Assembly (NCBI RefSeq): GCF_003387575.1
Contig: NZ_QUAB01000048.1
Coordinates: 186,001 to 250,000, forward strand
Source: Microbacterium bovistercoris
Lineage (GTDB): Bacteria; Actinomycetota; Actinomycetes; Actinomycetales; Microbacteriaceae
DNA length: 64,000 bases
Direction: 5' to 3'
In this document: piece by piece, positions 1 through 7,946 of the stretch
How positions within the stretch are numbered: the first letter of the stretch is position 1
Layout: each line of letters opens with the position of its first letter
Made by a program: the position numbers and the translations under genes
Notes under the pieces: generated by a model
What the model was told of the DNA's origin: nothing
The model's input: only the letters and a program-made list of their open reading frames with translations
The model's database searches: none

Positions 1-541
1 GCACCGCGCCGGTGATCCAGCGCGCGGCGACCGGCATCAGCGAGAGACCGATCGTCGTGATGACGACGCCGGTGACCACAGGCGGGAAGAAGCGCACGAT
101 CTGCGCGAAGAACGGCGCGATCGCCAGTCCGATCAGACCTGCGATGATCACGGCGCCGAAGATGTCGGTGAGCCCGGTCTCCTTGTTGCCGTTCACGATC
201 GCGAGCATCGTGGCGACGCCCGCGAACGAGACGCCCTGCACCAGCGGCAACTGCGAGCCGAAGAGCGGCGGCACGTTCTTGCCGAACTTCAGCCCCAGCG
301 TCTGCAGCAGGGTCGCGAGGCCGCCGACGAAGAGGCAGGAGGCGATGAGGACGCCGATCATCTGCGGGTCGACACCCGCGGCGCTGCCGATGATGAGCGG
401 CGGCGCGATGATGCCGCCGTACATCGTCAGCACGTGCTGGAGCCCATAGGTGAATGCGGAGCCGATGCTCAGCGCCTCATCCTCCGGACGGGCGGATTCT
501 GTCTTGATCTTGCTCTTGGCTGAGCTGCGTGCAGCAGTCAT
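1..541 (-). CDS. NCS2-family nucleobase/urate permease, N-terminal part
   Basis: About 180 N-terminal residues are visible; the rest lies beyond the left edge. The protein starts at ATG 541, preceded by a strong GAGGAGGT ribosome site. It begins with a hydrophilic, Lys/Ser-rich segment and then shows the NCS2 pattern: a TYGLQHVLTMYGG helix, small-residue-rich helices, and the loop LFGSQLPLVQGVSFAG. NCS2 proteins are H+ or Na+ symporters for uracil, xanthine or urate in the inner membrane. It lies directly downstream of urate oxidase on the same strand, so urate or xanthine uptake is the best guess. The substrate cannot be read from this part, and uracil permease is the alternative. Confidence 0.85.
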   Translation of the reverse strand, partial: MTAARSSAKSKIKTESARPEDEALSIGSAFTYGLQHVLTMYGGIIAPPLIIGSAAGVDPQMIGVLIASCLFVGGLATLLQTLGLKFGKNVPPLFGSQLPLVQGVSFAGVATMLAIVNGNKETGLTDIFGAVIIAGLIGLAIAPFFAQIVRFFPPVVTGVVITTIGLSLMPVAARWITGAV

Positions 542-662
542 GGGTGGACCTCCTCGTCCGGTGACCCGCTATTCGGGGTGGGCATGTCTGATGGGGGATT
601 TCGGGTATGCGGCAGCCAGGGGTCCGTCCCGTCGGAGACGGACCCCTGAGTTCACCGCCGGT

Positions 663-1556
663 TCAGCAGAAGCCGGCGATGCCGTCCCACGACCAGTGGT
701 CGGTGTCGGCACCGTCGCGCAGGAAGGATGCTTCGATCAGGCCGTAGGGGCGGTCGGCGGCGAAGAACACCTCGTTGGGGTTCTCCAGGCCGAACGGCGA
801 CAGGTCGACGACGAAGTGGTGCTTGTTCGGGGTCGAGAAGCGGATCTCGTCGATCTCGGGGTGCGCCTCGAGCACGGCCTCGGCCATCTCCTTCAGCGTG
901 TGCTGCAGGGCGTACGAGTAGTTGCGCGAGAACGCGGCGAGCAGCACACGGCGGACGTCCGCGTAGACCTCGTTGAAGTCGAGGTCGGTGCGGTTGTAGC
1001 GCCACTTGGCCGTGACGGAGGTGGCGAGGATGCGGTCCTCAGTCTCCGGCAGGGTGGTGTACTTGTCGCGCGGGTAGCCCACGAAGCCGCTCTGGGTCGA
1101 CTTGAGGACCGTGAGGTCCTGCAGGCCGGCGATGACGGTGGTGTCGTCGCCGTCGATCTGCACGACGGCGGTGCGGGTCTCGGTGCCTGCGCGCACGAAC
1201 GAGTGGTCGTGCTCGCCGTTGTCGCCCTCGATGCGCGCCCAGGTGTACTGCTCGGCGGCCCAGCGGCCACCGGTCACCCAGTCGAACTCGCCCGTGAAGT
1301 GCCGTCCGAGACGCAGCAGGAAGTCCTCGGGGCTGCCGATGCCGTCCTTGGCGAAGGCGTAGACCGTGTTCTTCTGCGTGTCGGTGGCGACGACATGCTC
1401 GTTGTTGCCCTCGAAGTGGGCGCTGGCGAAGTCGCCGCGCAGCTGCGAGGTGACGTTGAGGTCCTCGATCTCGTGGCGGGGGCTGTCACGGGTGATGCGG
1501 ACGACGCGGTTCTCGGCCTTGCCGTACTGGTTCTTGCCCAGAATGATGTTGGTCAT
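663..1556 (-). CDS. pucL: Urate oxidase (factor-independent uricase)
   Basis: A 297-residue cofactor-free urate oxidase that converts urate, O2 and water to 5-hydroxyisourate and H2O2. The length fits the family. It has the tandem T-fold layout: an N-terminal ILGKNQYGK segment with the likely catalytic Lys13, the ATDTQKNTVYAFAKDG segment with the likely catalytic Thr60, and the QSGFVGYPRDKYTTLPET substrate-binding loop. It sits in a four-gene minus-strand set with HIU hydrolase and OHCU decarboxylase upstream and the permease downstream, the usual set for urate to (S)-allantoin. The gap to the HIU hydrolase gene is 8 bases, so co-transcription is likely. Confidence 0.96.
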   Translation of the reverse strand: MTNIILGKNQYGKAENRVVRITRDSPRHEIEDLNVTSQLRGDFASAHFEGNNEHVVATDTQKNTVYAFAKDGIGSPEDFLLRLGRHFTGEFDWVTGGRWAAEQYTWARIEGDNGEHDHSFVRAGTETRTAVVQIDGDDTTVIAGLQDLTVLKSTQSGFVGYPRDKYTTLPETEDRILATSVTAKWRYNRTDLDFNEVYADVRRVLLAAFSRNYSYALQHTLKEMAEAVLEAHPEIDEIRFSTPNKHHFVVDLSPFGLENPNEVFFAADRPYGLIEASFLRDGADTDHWSWDGIAGFC

Positions 1557-1564
1557 TTTCGTAC

Positions 1565-1906
1565 TCAGCTTCCTCGGTAAGTGGAATAGGCGAACGGACT
1601 GAGCAGCAACGGCACGTGATAATGCGCCTGCTCGGCGTCGACCAGGAAGGTCAACACCACCTCCGGGAAGAAGGTGTCCGTGTCGATGCCGGCGAAGTAG
1701 GCCGCGGTGTCGAACCGGAGGCGGTAGGCACCGCTCTCCAGCCGCTCCGGGCCGAGCGCTTTCACCCGCCCGTCAGCATCGGTGAGGCCCGTACCGATCC
1801 CGGCCCATCCGTCGCCGACTCGGGCCTCGAGTACGACGGCGACGCCGGGCGCGGGGCGCCCGATCGATGTGTCCAGGATGTGGGTGGTCACGTGAGAGAC
1901 GCTCAT
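1565..1906 (-). CDS. uraH: 5-hydroxyisourate hydrolase
   Basis: A 113-residue transthyretin-like hydrolase that turns 5-hydroxyisourate into OHCU. It begins with SVSHVTTHILDTSIGRPAPG (the His-containing first strand of the family) and ends with the diagnostic C-terminal YRGS tetrapeptide. The length is typical. It is placed between OHCU decarboxylase (12-base gap) and urate oxidase (8-base gap), so the three consecutive enzymes of urate breakdown are adjacent on one transcript. Confidence 0.96.
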   Translation of the reverse strand: MSVSHVTTHILDTSIGRPAPGVAVVLEARVGDGWAGIGTGLTDADGRVKALGPERLESGAYRLRFDTAAYFAGIDTDTFFPEVVLTFLVDAEQAHYHVPLLLSPFAYSTYRGS

Positions 1907-1918
1907 GCGCGTGCTCCT

Positions 1919-2407
1919 TCAGCTCTGCAGGGCCGTCGCCAGGCGCAGCGCTGCGATCTCGCGCAGCTGCTGCTCGATGACGACGAGCTCCTGCTCGGGG
2001 GTGTTGCCCAGCCGCGTCTGCAGCAGGGCGAGGATGTCGTCGGCCGAGCGTCCGGCGGCGCGCACGAGGTACACGCGGTCGAACTTCGCCTCGTAGGCAC
2101 GGTTGCCCTCGGCGAGCGCTGCGGCGGCGGATGCGTCGACGCCGGCCTGCTCGCTGCGCGAGTGCGCGGCCTCCGCGGTGGCGCCCTTCGGCTGCTCTCC
2201 GATGCGGGGGTGGTGCGCCAGGGCGCCGTCGATCTCCGCTTCGGAGAAGGGCCCCGCCACGACGGCGGCGGCTGCGGTGATCTCGTCGACCGATCCGAAC
2301 GGACGGGAATCGACGATCGCCTCGATCCAGCGGGCGACATCGAGCGCCGGCTTCACGATGCTGATCGCGTCTTCACGCGGAAGAGCGTTGAACTCCTCGA
2401 GCGACAT
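1919..2407 (-). CDS. uraD: OHCU decarboxylase
   Basis: A 162-residue 2-oxo-4-hydroxy-4-carboxy-5-ureidoimidazoline decarboxylase that gives stereospecific (S)-allantoin. The all-helical protein has the family motif HHPRIGE around residues 65-71, with the likely catalytic His65/66. The C-terminal half carries the usual NRAYEAKFDRVYLVRAAGRS stretch. As the first gene of the minus-strand urate operon, it lies next to the probable promoter and operator region at 2408-2520. Confidence 0.95.
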   Translation of the reverse strand: MSLEEFNALPREDAISIVKPALDVARWIEAIVDSRPFGSVDEITAAAAVVAGPFSEAEIDGALAHHPRIGEQPKGATAEAAHSRSEQAGVDASAAAALAEGNRAYEAKFDRVYLVRAAGRSADDILALLQTRLGNTPEQELVVIEQQLREIAALRLATALQS

Positions 2408-2449
2408 CTTCGTACCTCAAGTCATGCTGGCATCCGGGGTGTAAGGCTA

Positions 2450-2483
2450 TACGGGAATCTCCGAGAAGATTCGATTCCGTATC
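2450..2483. promoter_or_regulatory. Candidate operator of the urate operon
   Basis: Two near-inverse half-sites, ATACGGGAATC at 2450-2460 and GATTCCGTATC at 2473-2483, lie 45-75 bases upstream of the uraD start. They differ by one base in the inner part, and such dyads are typical of a dimeric regulator. No regulator gene is adjacent, so the binding protein is unknown. The claim rests on symmetry and position only. Confidence 0.4.
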
Positions 2484-2523
2484 CCGGAACTGTTCTTTCA
2501 GCATGTGCAATTAGTATGCAGAA

Positions 2524-2553
2524 GGCGGGCGGGGTCTGTCAACCCCGCCCGCC
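2524..2553 (-). terminator. Rho-independent-type terminator after bcp
   Basis: A perfect 11-bp GC stem (2524-2534 with 2543-2553) and an 8-base loop start 24 bases past the stop codon of the peroxiredoxin gene. The downstream side on the minus strand begins TTCTGC, so the U-tract is short, as is common in high-GC actinobacteria. Confidence 0.75.
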
Positions 2554-2577
2554 GAAATTCTTCCGCGACGCGAGAAC

Positions 2578-3045
2578 TCAGACGCCGAGCTCCTCGCGCA
2601 GGCGCGCGACGTGGCCGTTCGCGTCGACGCCGTACTCCGCGCGCTGCACGACGCCCTCGCCGTCCAGCACGAAGGTCGAGCGGATGACGCCCTCGAAGGT
2701 GCGACCGTCGACGGTCTTCTCGCCCCACACGCCCCAGGCGCGCGCGACGGATGCGTCACTGTCGGCCAGCAGCGGGAAGGTCAGCCCCTCGGCATCCGAG
2801 AACGACTTGATGTCGGCGACCTCGTCGGGCGAGACACCTACGACGGCGTAGCCGGCGGCGGACAGCGACGACAGGCTGTCACGGAAGTCGCAGGCTTCGG
2901 TGGTGCAGCCGGGAGTCGCGGCCTTGGGGTAGAAGTACACGACGACGTTCTGGCCGCGGTAGTCGGCGAGCGAGGTCGTGGCGCCCTCGGCGTCGGACAG
3001 GGTGAACGCGGGGGCGACGTCGCCCACGGACAGTCTTTCGGACAT
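2578..3045 (-). CDS. bcp: Thioredoxin-dependent peroxiredoxin, BCP/PrxQ type
   Basis: A 155-residue cytosolic peroxiredoxin that reduces H2O2 and organic peroxides using thioredoxin. The motif TPGCTTEACDFRD holds the peroxidatic Cys47 and a resolving Cys52 five residues on, the alpha2-helix arrangement of BCP/PrxQ. FYPKAATPGC and a GVSPDE segment fit the family. The start codon ATG 3045 has AAGGAGA upstream. Its position near a uricase that releases H2O2 is suggestive, but no shared transcript is shown, because the bcp terminator lies between them. Confidence 0.95.
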   Translation of the reverse strand: MSERLSVGDVAPAFTLSDAEGATTSLADYRGQNVVVYFYPKAATPGCTTEACDFRDSLSSLSAAGYAVVGVSPDEVADIKSFSDAEGLTFPLLADSDASVARAWGVWGEKTVDGRTFEGVIRSTFVLDGEGVVQRAEYGVDANGHVARLREELGV

Positions 3046-3075
3046 GAGTGTCTCCTTTTCCTTGATTGTGGGTCC

Positions 3076-3109
3076 CTGAGCCTGTCGAAGGGCTGAGCCT
3101 GTCGAAGGG
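3076..3109. repeat. Tandem pair of CTGAGCCTGTCGAAGGG
   Basis: Two perfect head-to-tail copies of a 17-base unit (3076-3092, 3093-3109) fill the gap between the CitE-like gene and bcp. The same core recurs at 43772-43836 (degenerate tandem) and at 59792-59841 (inverted pair), so this is a dispersed intergenic repeat family. Confidence 0.8.
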
Positions 3110-3112
3110 CAC

Positions 3113-3973
3113 TCAGCGGCCGCTCGGCATCACGCCGAACGCCTCGGCGAGCTGCATGATCTTGCGGGCACGGCCCAGACGCGGCAGATCGCTGCCGTCG
3201 CGCACGATGCGGCCGCGGGCGTCGAAGTCCTCCAGGAACTCGTAGGCCCATTCGACGTCGGTGCGGGTCGGGCTGATGACCTCGTTGACGACGGGCGTCT
3301 GGTCGGCCGAGAGGCAGAGCTTGCCGGTCATCCCCATCGAGACGGTGATGGCGGACTGCTCGCGCAGGATGGGGTGGCTCGAGCCGACCGTGGGTCCGTC
3401 GATCGGGCCGGGCAGGCCGCCTGCACGGCTGGAGATCACCAGCCGGGCGCGCGGGTAGGCCATCGCCTCGCGGTCGGCCGACATGCCGGTGTCGCGACGG
3501 AAGTCGCCACTGCCGAAGGCCAGACGGAAGGCGCCCTTGGCACGGGCGATCTCGGTGGCGTTCTCGATGCCGATCGCGGACTCCACCAGCGCCACGACGG
3601 GCACTTGGGCACCCAGGCGGTTGAAGGTGTCCATCACCTGGCCACCGTACTCGGTCTTCGCGAGCATCACGCCCCGCAGGCCTGGGGCCGATCGCAGCCC
3701 TTCGATGTCGGCGCTCCAGTGCTCACTGGTGGCGTCGTTGATGCGCACCCAGGCGCTGTTGCCCTCGCTGCTCAGCCAGCGGATGACATCGTCGCGGGCC
3801 TCGTCCTTGTGACTGGCATCGACGGCGTCCTCGATGTCGAGGACCACGGCGTCGGCGTGCGAGCGAGCGGCGTCGTCGAAGGTCTCGGGGCGCGTCGCCG
3901 CGACGAGCAGCCAGGAACGGGCCAGCTCAGGCGCGATCTCGCGCGGGGTCGAGGCGGGCAGCGGAGCATTCAT
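3113..3973 (-). CDS. HpcH/HpaI aldolase / citrate lyase beta-like (CitE-like) protein
   Basis: About 286 residues from ATG 3973; an in-frame ATG at 3985 is also possible, but GGAA lies seven bases before 3973. It has a TIM-barrel CitE pattern: DAVVLDIEDAVDASHKDEAR near the N-terminus, RINDATSEHW, then LVESAIGIENATEIA, where the Glu of LVES is a metal ligand in the family. Members cleave or thioesterify CoA-linked acids such as citramalyl-CoA or malyl-CoA. No citrate lyase alpha or gamma partner is nearby, so this is the stand-alone type with unknown substrate. The palindromes just upstream suggest local control. Confidence 0.8.
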   Translation of the reverse strand: MNAPLPASTPREIAPELARSWLLVAATRPETFDDAARSHADAVVLDIEDAVDASHKDEARDDVIRWLSSEGNSAWVRINDATSEHWSADIEGLRSAPGLRGVMLAKTEYGGQVMDTFNRLGAQVPVVALVESAIGIENATEIARAKGAFRLAFGSGDFRRDTGMSADREAMAYPRARLVISSRAGGLPGPIDGPTVGSSHPILREQSAITVSMGMTGKLCLSADQTPVVNEVISPTRTDVEWAYEFLEDFDARGRIVRDGSDLPRLGRARKIMQLAEAFGVMPSGR

Positions 3974-3979
3974 TTGTGA

Positions 3980-4006
3980 TTCCATTTCATGGAAGTAGAT
4001 TTCTAC
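3980..4006. promoter_or_regulatory. Adjacent palindromes over the CitE-like gene start
   Basis: TTCCAT-TTC-ATGGAA (3980-3994) is a perfect dyad and is immediately followed by GTAGA-TT-TCTAC (3995-4006). On the minus strand a TACTGT box (4005-4010) overlaps the second dyad and could be a -10 element. A repressor bound here would block both promoter and translation start. The regulator is not identified. Confidence 0.4.
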
Positions 4007-4062
4007 AGTACGAAAAGTTTAGCGCGGTGGATCAGGGGGCGCCAGCGGGCAACTGTACCCGG

Positions 4063-5268
4063 TCACTCTGCGCGGTAGACGAGCACGGCATCCCAGATCG
4101 CGTCGGCGACCTCGGCCTTGGACCCCGACCTCTCGGCGACGACCTCACCGCCGTCGCCGATGATCTCGATCGCGTTGTCGGCGCGCTCGAAGCCGTGCGC
4201 GGCATCCGCCCGGTTCACCGCCAGCAGGTCGACGCCCTTGCGCTCTCTCTTGCGGCGAGCGCGCTCGCGGCGCTGGTCGGGATCGGCGAGCGTCTCCGCC
4301 GCGAAGGCGACGATCGTCTGCTCGCCGGGGCGGTTCGCAGCGAGCCCCGCGACGACGTCCTCGTTCTCGACGAGGTCGATGCGCGCGAGCACGCCGTCCT
4401 CCTTGGTGAGCTTCTGCGCGGCGGCCTCGGCGGGCCGGTAGTCGGCGACGGCAGCGGCCATCACGATGACGTCCGCATCCGGCGCGACCGCGCGCATCGC
4501 GTCCGCCAGCTCGGCCGCGGTCTCCACCCTCTCGACGCGGATGCCCGGATGCCGGGCATCCGCCAGCACGTCCTGCTCGATGTGCGCGGCGACCAGCACC
4601 ACGTCCGCGCCGCGTGCAGCGGCGGCTGCCGCGAGCGCGACCCCCTGCCGACCACTGGAGCGATTGCCGAGGAAGCGCACCGGGTCGATCGGCTCGCGGG
4701 TGCCTCCGGCAGACACGGCCACGGTGAGCCCGGCGAGGTCCTGCGGCGCGAGCGCCGCGTGCGCGGCATCCAGGATCTCCTCCGGCTCGGACATCCGCCC
4801 GGGTCCGGAGTCGCCACCGGCCAGTTCGCCCTCGGCGGGACCGACGATGATCACCCCGCGCTCGCGCAGCGTGCGGATGTTCGCCTGCGTCGCCGGATGC
4901 CGCCACATCTCCGCGTGCATGGCCGGGGCGATCACGACGGGCGCCTCGGTGGCCAGCAGCGTCGTGCCGAGCAGATCATCGGCGATGCCCGCGGTCATCT
5001 TCGCGATGGTGTTGGCCGTGGCCGGAGCGACCACGACGAGGTCGGCGTTCTGCCCGAGCGCGACGTGACGCACGCGGGCCACGTCCTCGTGCACGCTCGT
5101 CGTGACCGGGTTGCGGCTGAGCGACTCCCAGGTCGGGAGTCCGACGAAGCGCAGTGCATCCTCGGTCGGGACGACGGTGACGTCATGTCCGCCCTTGGTC
5201 AGCAGCCGCACCAGCTGCACTGCCTTGTAGGCGGCGATCCCGCCCGTGACCCCGACGACGATGTTCAC
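4063..5268 (-). CDS. coaBC: Bifunctional phosphopantothenoylcysteine decarboxylase / phosphopantothenate-cysteine ligase
   Basis: 401 residues from GTG 5268 (VNIVVGVTGGIAAYKAV); the reading frame stays open upstream to 5403, but that part is not CoaBC-like. The N-terminal flavin-binding CoaC half has GVTGGIAAYKAVQLVRLL and PAMHAEMWRHPATQAN (the PXMNXXMW-type motif, with H in place of N). The C-terminal CoaB half begins about residue 185 with VAVSAGGTREPIDPVRFLGNRSSGRQG, the ligase signature. It makes 4'-phosphopantetheine for coenzyme A in the cytosol. The length is typical, and this is a core housekeeping gene. Confidence 0.95.
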   Translation of the reverse strand: MNIVVGVTGGIAAYKAVQLVRLLTKGGHDVTVVPTEDALRFVGLPTWESLSRNPVTTSVHEDVARVRHVALGQNADLVVVAPATANTIAKMTAGIADDLLGTTLLATEAPVVIAPAMHAEMWRHPATQANIRTLRERGVIIVGPAEGELAGGDSGPGRMSEPEEILDAAHAALAPQDLAGLTVAVSAGGTREPIDPVRFLGNRSSGRQGVALAAAAAARGADVVLVAAHIEQDVLADARHPGIRVERVETAAELADAMRAVAPDADVIVMAAAVADYRPAEAAAQKLTKEDGVLARIDLVENEDVVAGLAANRPGEQTIVAFAAETLADPDQRRERARRKRERKGVDLLAVNRADAAHGFERADNAIEIIGDGGEVVAERSGSKAEVADAIWDAVLVYRAE

Positions 5269-5306
5269 ATCGTCAAGTCTGCCGTAGTTCGGCTCCGCCC
5301 ACCCCT

Positions 5307-5414
5307 GCTCCGGTCTCACTCGATGCGGGTGCGGCGGGCGAACACCCGCAACGGTTGAGACCGGAGCCGCAGGAGGTCGACTCCCCCGCAGCTCCGGTCT
5401 CACTCGATGCGGGT
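5307..5414. repeat. 24-base direct repeat plus inverted copy between xylanase and coaBC
   Basis: GCTCCGGTCTCACTCGATGC...GGT occurs identically at 5307-5330 and 5391-5414. Between them, 5343-5367 is an imperfect reverse complement of the first copy, so 5307-5367 can fold into a hairpin with 25-base arms. The second copy ends at the xylanase stop codon. The hairpin could end transcription from the xylanase gene before coaBC, or be a mobile repeat unit. Confidence 0.7.
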
Positions 5415-6577
5415 CAGCCGCGACGCGGCGAGACGCCGGGCGTCGCGTCCTTCAGCGACGTCAGCAGGGCGTCGAACGCCGGCTTCGGGGTGTAGTCCTC
5501 GTCGCTGATCGTCGCCCAGCCCTCCCCTGGGAACACGTCGGGCACCCAGGAGTGCGCGTCCGAGAAGCCCCAGACCGTGAACGACGAGCACGCCGTCACG
5601 TTCAGGCAGGCCTGGAGGAGCGCCTGATAGCGCTCCGTCTGGGTGGCGACCTGTTCGGCCGTCGGCTCGGTCTCACCGTCCAGCAGCGGAATGCGCACAT
5701 CGGCCTCGGTGATGGCGACCTTCAGCCCGAGCGCGGCGAAGCGCTCCAGGTTCGCCTGCAGCGAGGCGTCGAAGCCGTACAGCAGGCTCAGGTGCGCCTG
5801 CGCACCGAACCCGCCCAGCGGCGCGCCCCGATCCAGCAGCTGCTGCGCGAGGTCGTAGTAGGCGTCGGTCTTCTCGTTGATGCCCTCGGCGTTGTAGTCG
5901 TTGAGGAACAGCACCGCGTCCGGGTCGGCCTCGTGCGCCCACGTGAAAGCGTCGGCGAGCAGGCCCACCGGGTCATCGGCGCAGGCCTTGAGGAACGGGT
6001 TGCGGTCGGTGCGAAGGGACACGCCGCCGGCATCCCACGTGTCCTTGAAGATCTCATTGGCGACATCCCATTCGTAGATCTCGCCCTTGAAGTGACCGAC
6101 GACCGTGCGGATGTGATCCTCCAGCACGTCCTTCGCCTGGTCACATGTCCAGGTGCCGCTCGCCTCGGTGACCCAGGCCGGGTTCTGACTGTGCCAGAGC
6201 AGCGTGTGCCCGCGCACCTTCTGGTGGTTCGCCTTGGCGAACGCCACCACGGCGTCGGCCGAGGCGAAGTCGTACACATCGGGAGCCGGGTGCACGGCAT
6301 CCCATTTCATGTCGTTCTCGGGCGTCACCGACGAGAACTGCCGGCTCAGGACGTCCTGGAACTCGGTCGGAGCGGCCGGGTCGTAGTCGGTCAGCATCTG
6401 CTCGCCCCACGCCGCAGTGCCGATCGCGAGATCTACAGGGGCCTGGTTGCGCAGCGCGCTCTTGTCGGCGTTGCTGAAGGACGGGGTGTCCGCGTTCGCG
6501 GCGGTGACGCCGCACAACGGCAGCACCAGGGCTGCGGCGGCCGTGGCCACCAGCAGCGATCGGGTCGATCGGCGCAT
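5414..6577 (-). CDS. Secreted endo-1,4-beta-xylanase, GH10
   Basis: 387 residues from ATG 6577, chosen because AGGAG lies eight bases upstream; an ATG 18 bases earlier lacks this. The N-terminal signal peptide (RRSTRSLLV, a hydrophobic stretch, cleavage after ANA near residue 29) points to export. A single GH10 barrel follows: TPENDMKW, HTLLWHSQNPAW, WDVANE with the acid/base Glu175, GAQAHLS, and ITEADVRIP with the nucleophile Glu291. There is no carbohydrate-binding module. GH10 enzymes cut xylan backbones with retention. No xyloside transporter is nearby, so the oligosaccharide importer must lie elsewhere. Confidence 0.96.
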   Translation of the reverse strand: MRRSTRSLLVATAAAALVLPLCGVTAANADTPSFSNADKSALRNQAPVDLAIGTAAWGEQMLTDYDPAAPTEFQDVLSRQFSSVTPENDMKWDAVHPAPDVYDFASADAVVAFAKANHQKVRGHTLLWHSQNPAWVTEASGTWTCDQAKDVLEDHIRTVVGHFKGEIYEWDVANEIFKDTWDAGGVSLRTDRNPFLKACADDPVGLLADAFTWAHEADPDAVLFLNDYNAEGINEKTDAYYDLAQQLLDRGAPLGGFGAQAHLSLLYGFDASLQANLERFAALGLKVAITEADVRIPLLDGETEPTAEQVATQTERYQALLQACLNVTACSSFTVWGFSDAHSWVPDVFPGEGWATISDEDYTPKPAFDALLTSLKDATPGVSPRRG

Positions 6578-6608
6578 GGATGAATCTCCTGACATCGTCG
6601 TCGGTCAC

Positions 6609-6654
6609 ATGCGTCGCGAGGGTGCGACGCATATGTTTTTGTGTGCAACAAAAA
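6609..6654. promoter_or_regulatory. Palindromes in the xylanase leader/promoter
   Basis: ATGCGTCGC-N6-GCGACGCAT (6609-6632) is a perfect 9-base dyad and TTTTTGT-GTGCA-ACAAAAA (6636-6654) is a 7-base dyad. Both lie in the AT-richer gap upstream of the xylanase gene. The first could be an operator or a 5' leader hairpin, and the second resembles an operator for a dimeric sugar-responsive repressor. No adjacent LacI gene exists, so this is inference from symmetry. Confidence 0.4.
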
Positions 6655-6711
6655 TGTAGAGTGACGACGTATCGATAAACAAGAGTTTCGGAATGTTTCG
6701 TGGATGCGACC

Positions 6712-7677
6712 TCAGGCCAGGGACTCTGTCACGCAGCTGAAGGTCGCACGGTACGCGGTGGGGCTCGTCCCGACGATGCGGGCGAAGTTCTGGCGCAGCA
6801 CGGCAGCGGAACCGAACCCGCACTCCGCGGCGATCTGGTCGATGCTCGCGTCGGTGCGCTCCAGCATCCGCTGCGCCTGGATGACGCGCTGCCTGGTCAG
6901 CCACACCGCCGGCGTGACGCCGTGCTCGGCCTTGAACCGTCTGGCGAATGTGCGCGGCGACATGTGCGCGTGCGCGGAGAGCCGCTCGACCGAGAGATCC
7001 TCGCCGAGGTGCTCGACGGCCCAGTTCGCCAGGCTCGAGAGCGAGGCCTCGGCGACGACGGGGATCGGCCGGTCGATGAACTGCGCCTGCCCGCCGTCGC
7101 GCTGCGGCGGTACGACCATCCGCCGCGCGACGCGGTTGGTGAGCTCGGCACCCAGCTCGATGCGCAGCAGCGACAGGCATGCGTCGATTCCCGCCGCCGT
7201 GCCCGCGCTGGTGATGATGCGGCCGTCATGCACGAACAGCACATCGGGGTCGACCGTCACCGCGGGATAGCGGTCGGCCAGCACGTGCGCGTACATCCAG
7301 TGCGTCGTCGCGCGGCGCCCGTCGAGCACGCCGGCCTCGGCGAGCGCGAACACGCCGCTGCACTCGCTGATGATCCACGCCCCGCGCCGATCCGCATCGC
7401 GGACCACATCGAGGATGCGGGGGTCGACCGAACCCCACTGCTCCTTGGGGAACGGGCAGAGCACGAGCACGTCGGCCTGGTACGCGAAGGAGAGATCGCC
7501 CACTCCCCCGACGGTGAACCCCAGCTTCGAGGGCACCTCGCCGGGGTCGGCGGCAACCACGCGGAAGTCGAAGTTCGGCACGCCGTCGTCGGAGCGGTCG
7601 AGGCCGAACACCTCGCACGCGATGCCGAATTCGAAGGGGGCGAACCCCGGCTGGATGATGCACGCGACAGTCTTCAT
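6712..7677 (-). CDS. GlxA-family transcriptional regulator (DJ-1/PfpI + AraC HTH)
   Basis: About 321 residues from ATG 7677 (MKTVACIIQPGFAPFEFG). The N-terminal ~180 residues form a DJ-1/PfpI-like domain, including WIISECSGVFALAEAGVLDGRRATTHW with a Cys at the nucleophile elbow. The C-terminus is an AraC/XylS double helix-turn-helix (LSVERLSAHAHMSPRTFARRF and IDQIAAECGFGSAAVLRQNF). Such proteins act as DNA-binding activators or repressors. It lies upstream of, and on the same strand as, the xylanase gene, with the palindromes between them, but control of xylanase is unproven. Confidence 0.92.
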   Translation of the reverse strand: MKTVACIIQPGFAPFEFGIACEVFGLDRSDDGVPNFDFRVVAADPGEVPSKLGFTVGGVGDLSFAYQADVLVLCPFPKEQWGSVDPRILDVVRDADRRGAWIISECSGVFALAEAGVLDGRRATTHWMYAHVLADRYPAVTVDPDVLFVHDGRIITSAGTAAGIDACLSLLRIELGAELTNRVARRMVVPPQRDGGQAQFIDRPIPVVAEASLSSLANWAVEHLGEDLSVERLSAHAHMSPRTFARRFKAEHGVTPAVWLTRQRVIQAQRMLERTDASIDQIAAECGFGSAAVLRQNFARIVGTSPTAYRATFSCVTESLA

Positions 7678-7766
7678 CGACACTCGATTCAGGTTGGCAG
7701 TTTTCCTGCGACTGCTGTCCATCATGCCACTCGTGGCGGTTTTCCGCCAGACGTAGCGTTACTGCC

Positions 7767-7886
7767 ATGTTCATCGTGATTCTTCTCAGTGCAGTGGCCC
7801 TGTGGGGTCTCATCTCCACCGCCGTCGAACTCCACCGCGACGGCTACCGCGCCGTCCCCACCGACTGGTCCCGCGTCCCCCGCTGA
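7767..7886 (+). CDS. Small single-pass membrane protein, 39 residues
   Basis: The ORF reads MFIVILLSAVALWGLISTAV and then a basic tail ending in WSRVPR: one N-terminal transmembrane helix and a short, probably cytosolic, tail. A TAGCGT box (7754-7759) sits seven bases before the ATG, the spacing seen at other leaderless genes in this window, and there is no ribosome site. I recognise no function. It is divergent from the GlxA-type regulator and 60 bases before the NRDE gene. Confidence 0.6.
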   Translation: MFIVILLSAVALWGLISTAVELHRDGYRAVPTDWSRVPR

Positions 7887-7946
7887 CGTTCCGGACCGGA
7901 GCGGGGAGCCGGAGCCGGCTGGGAACAGCGCCCATAGACTGGCCGC

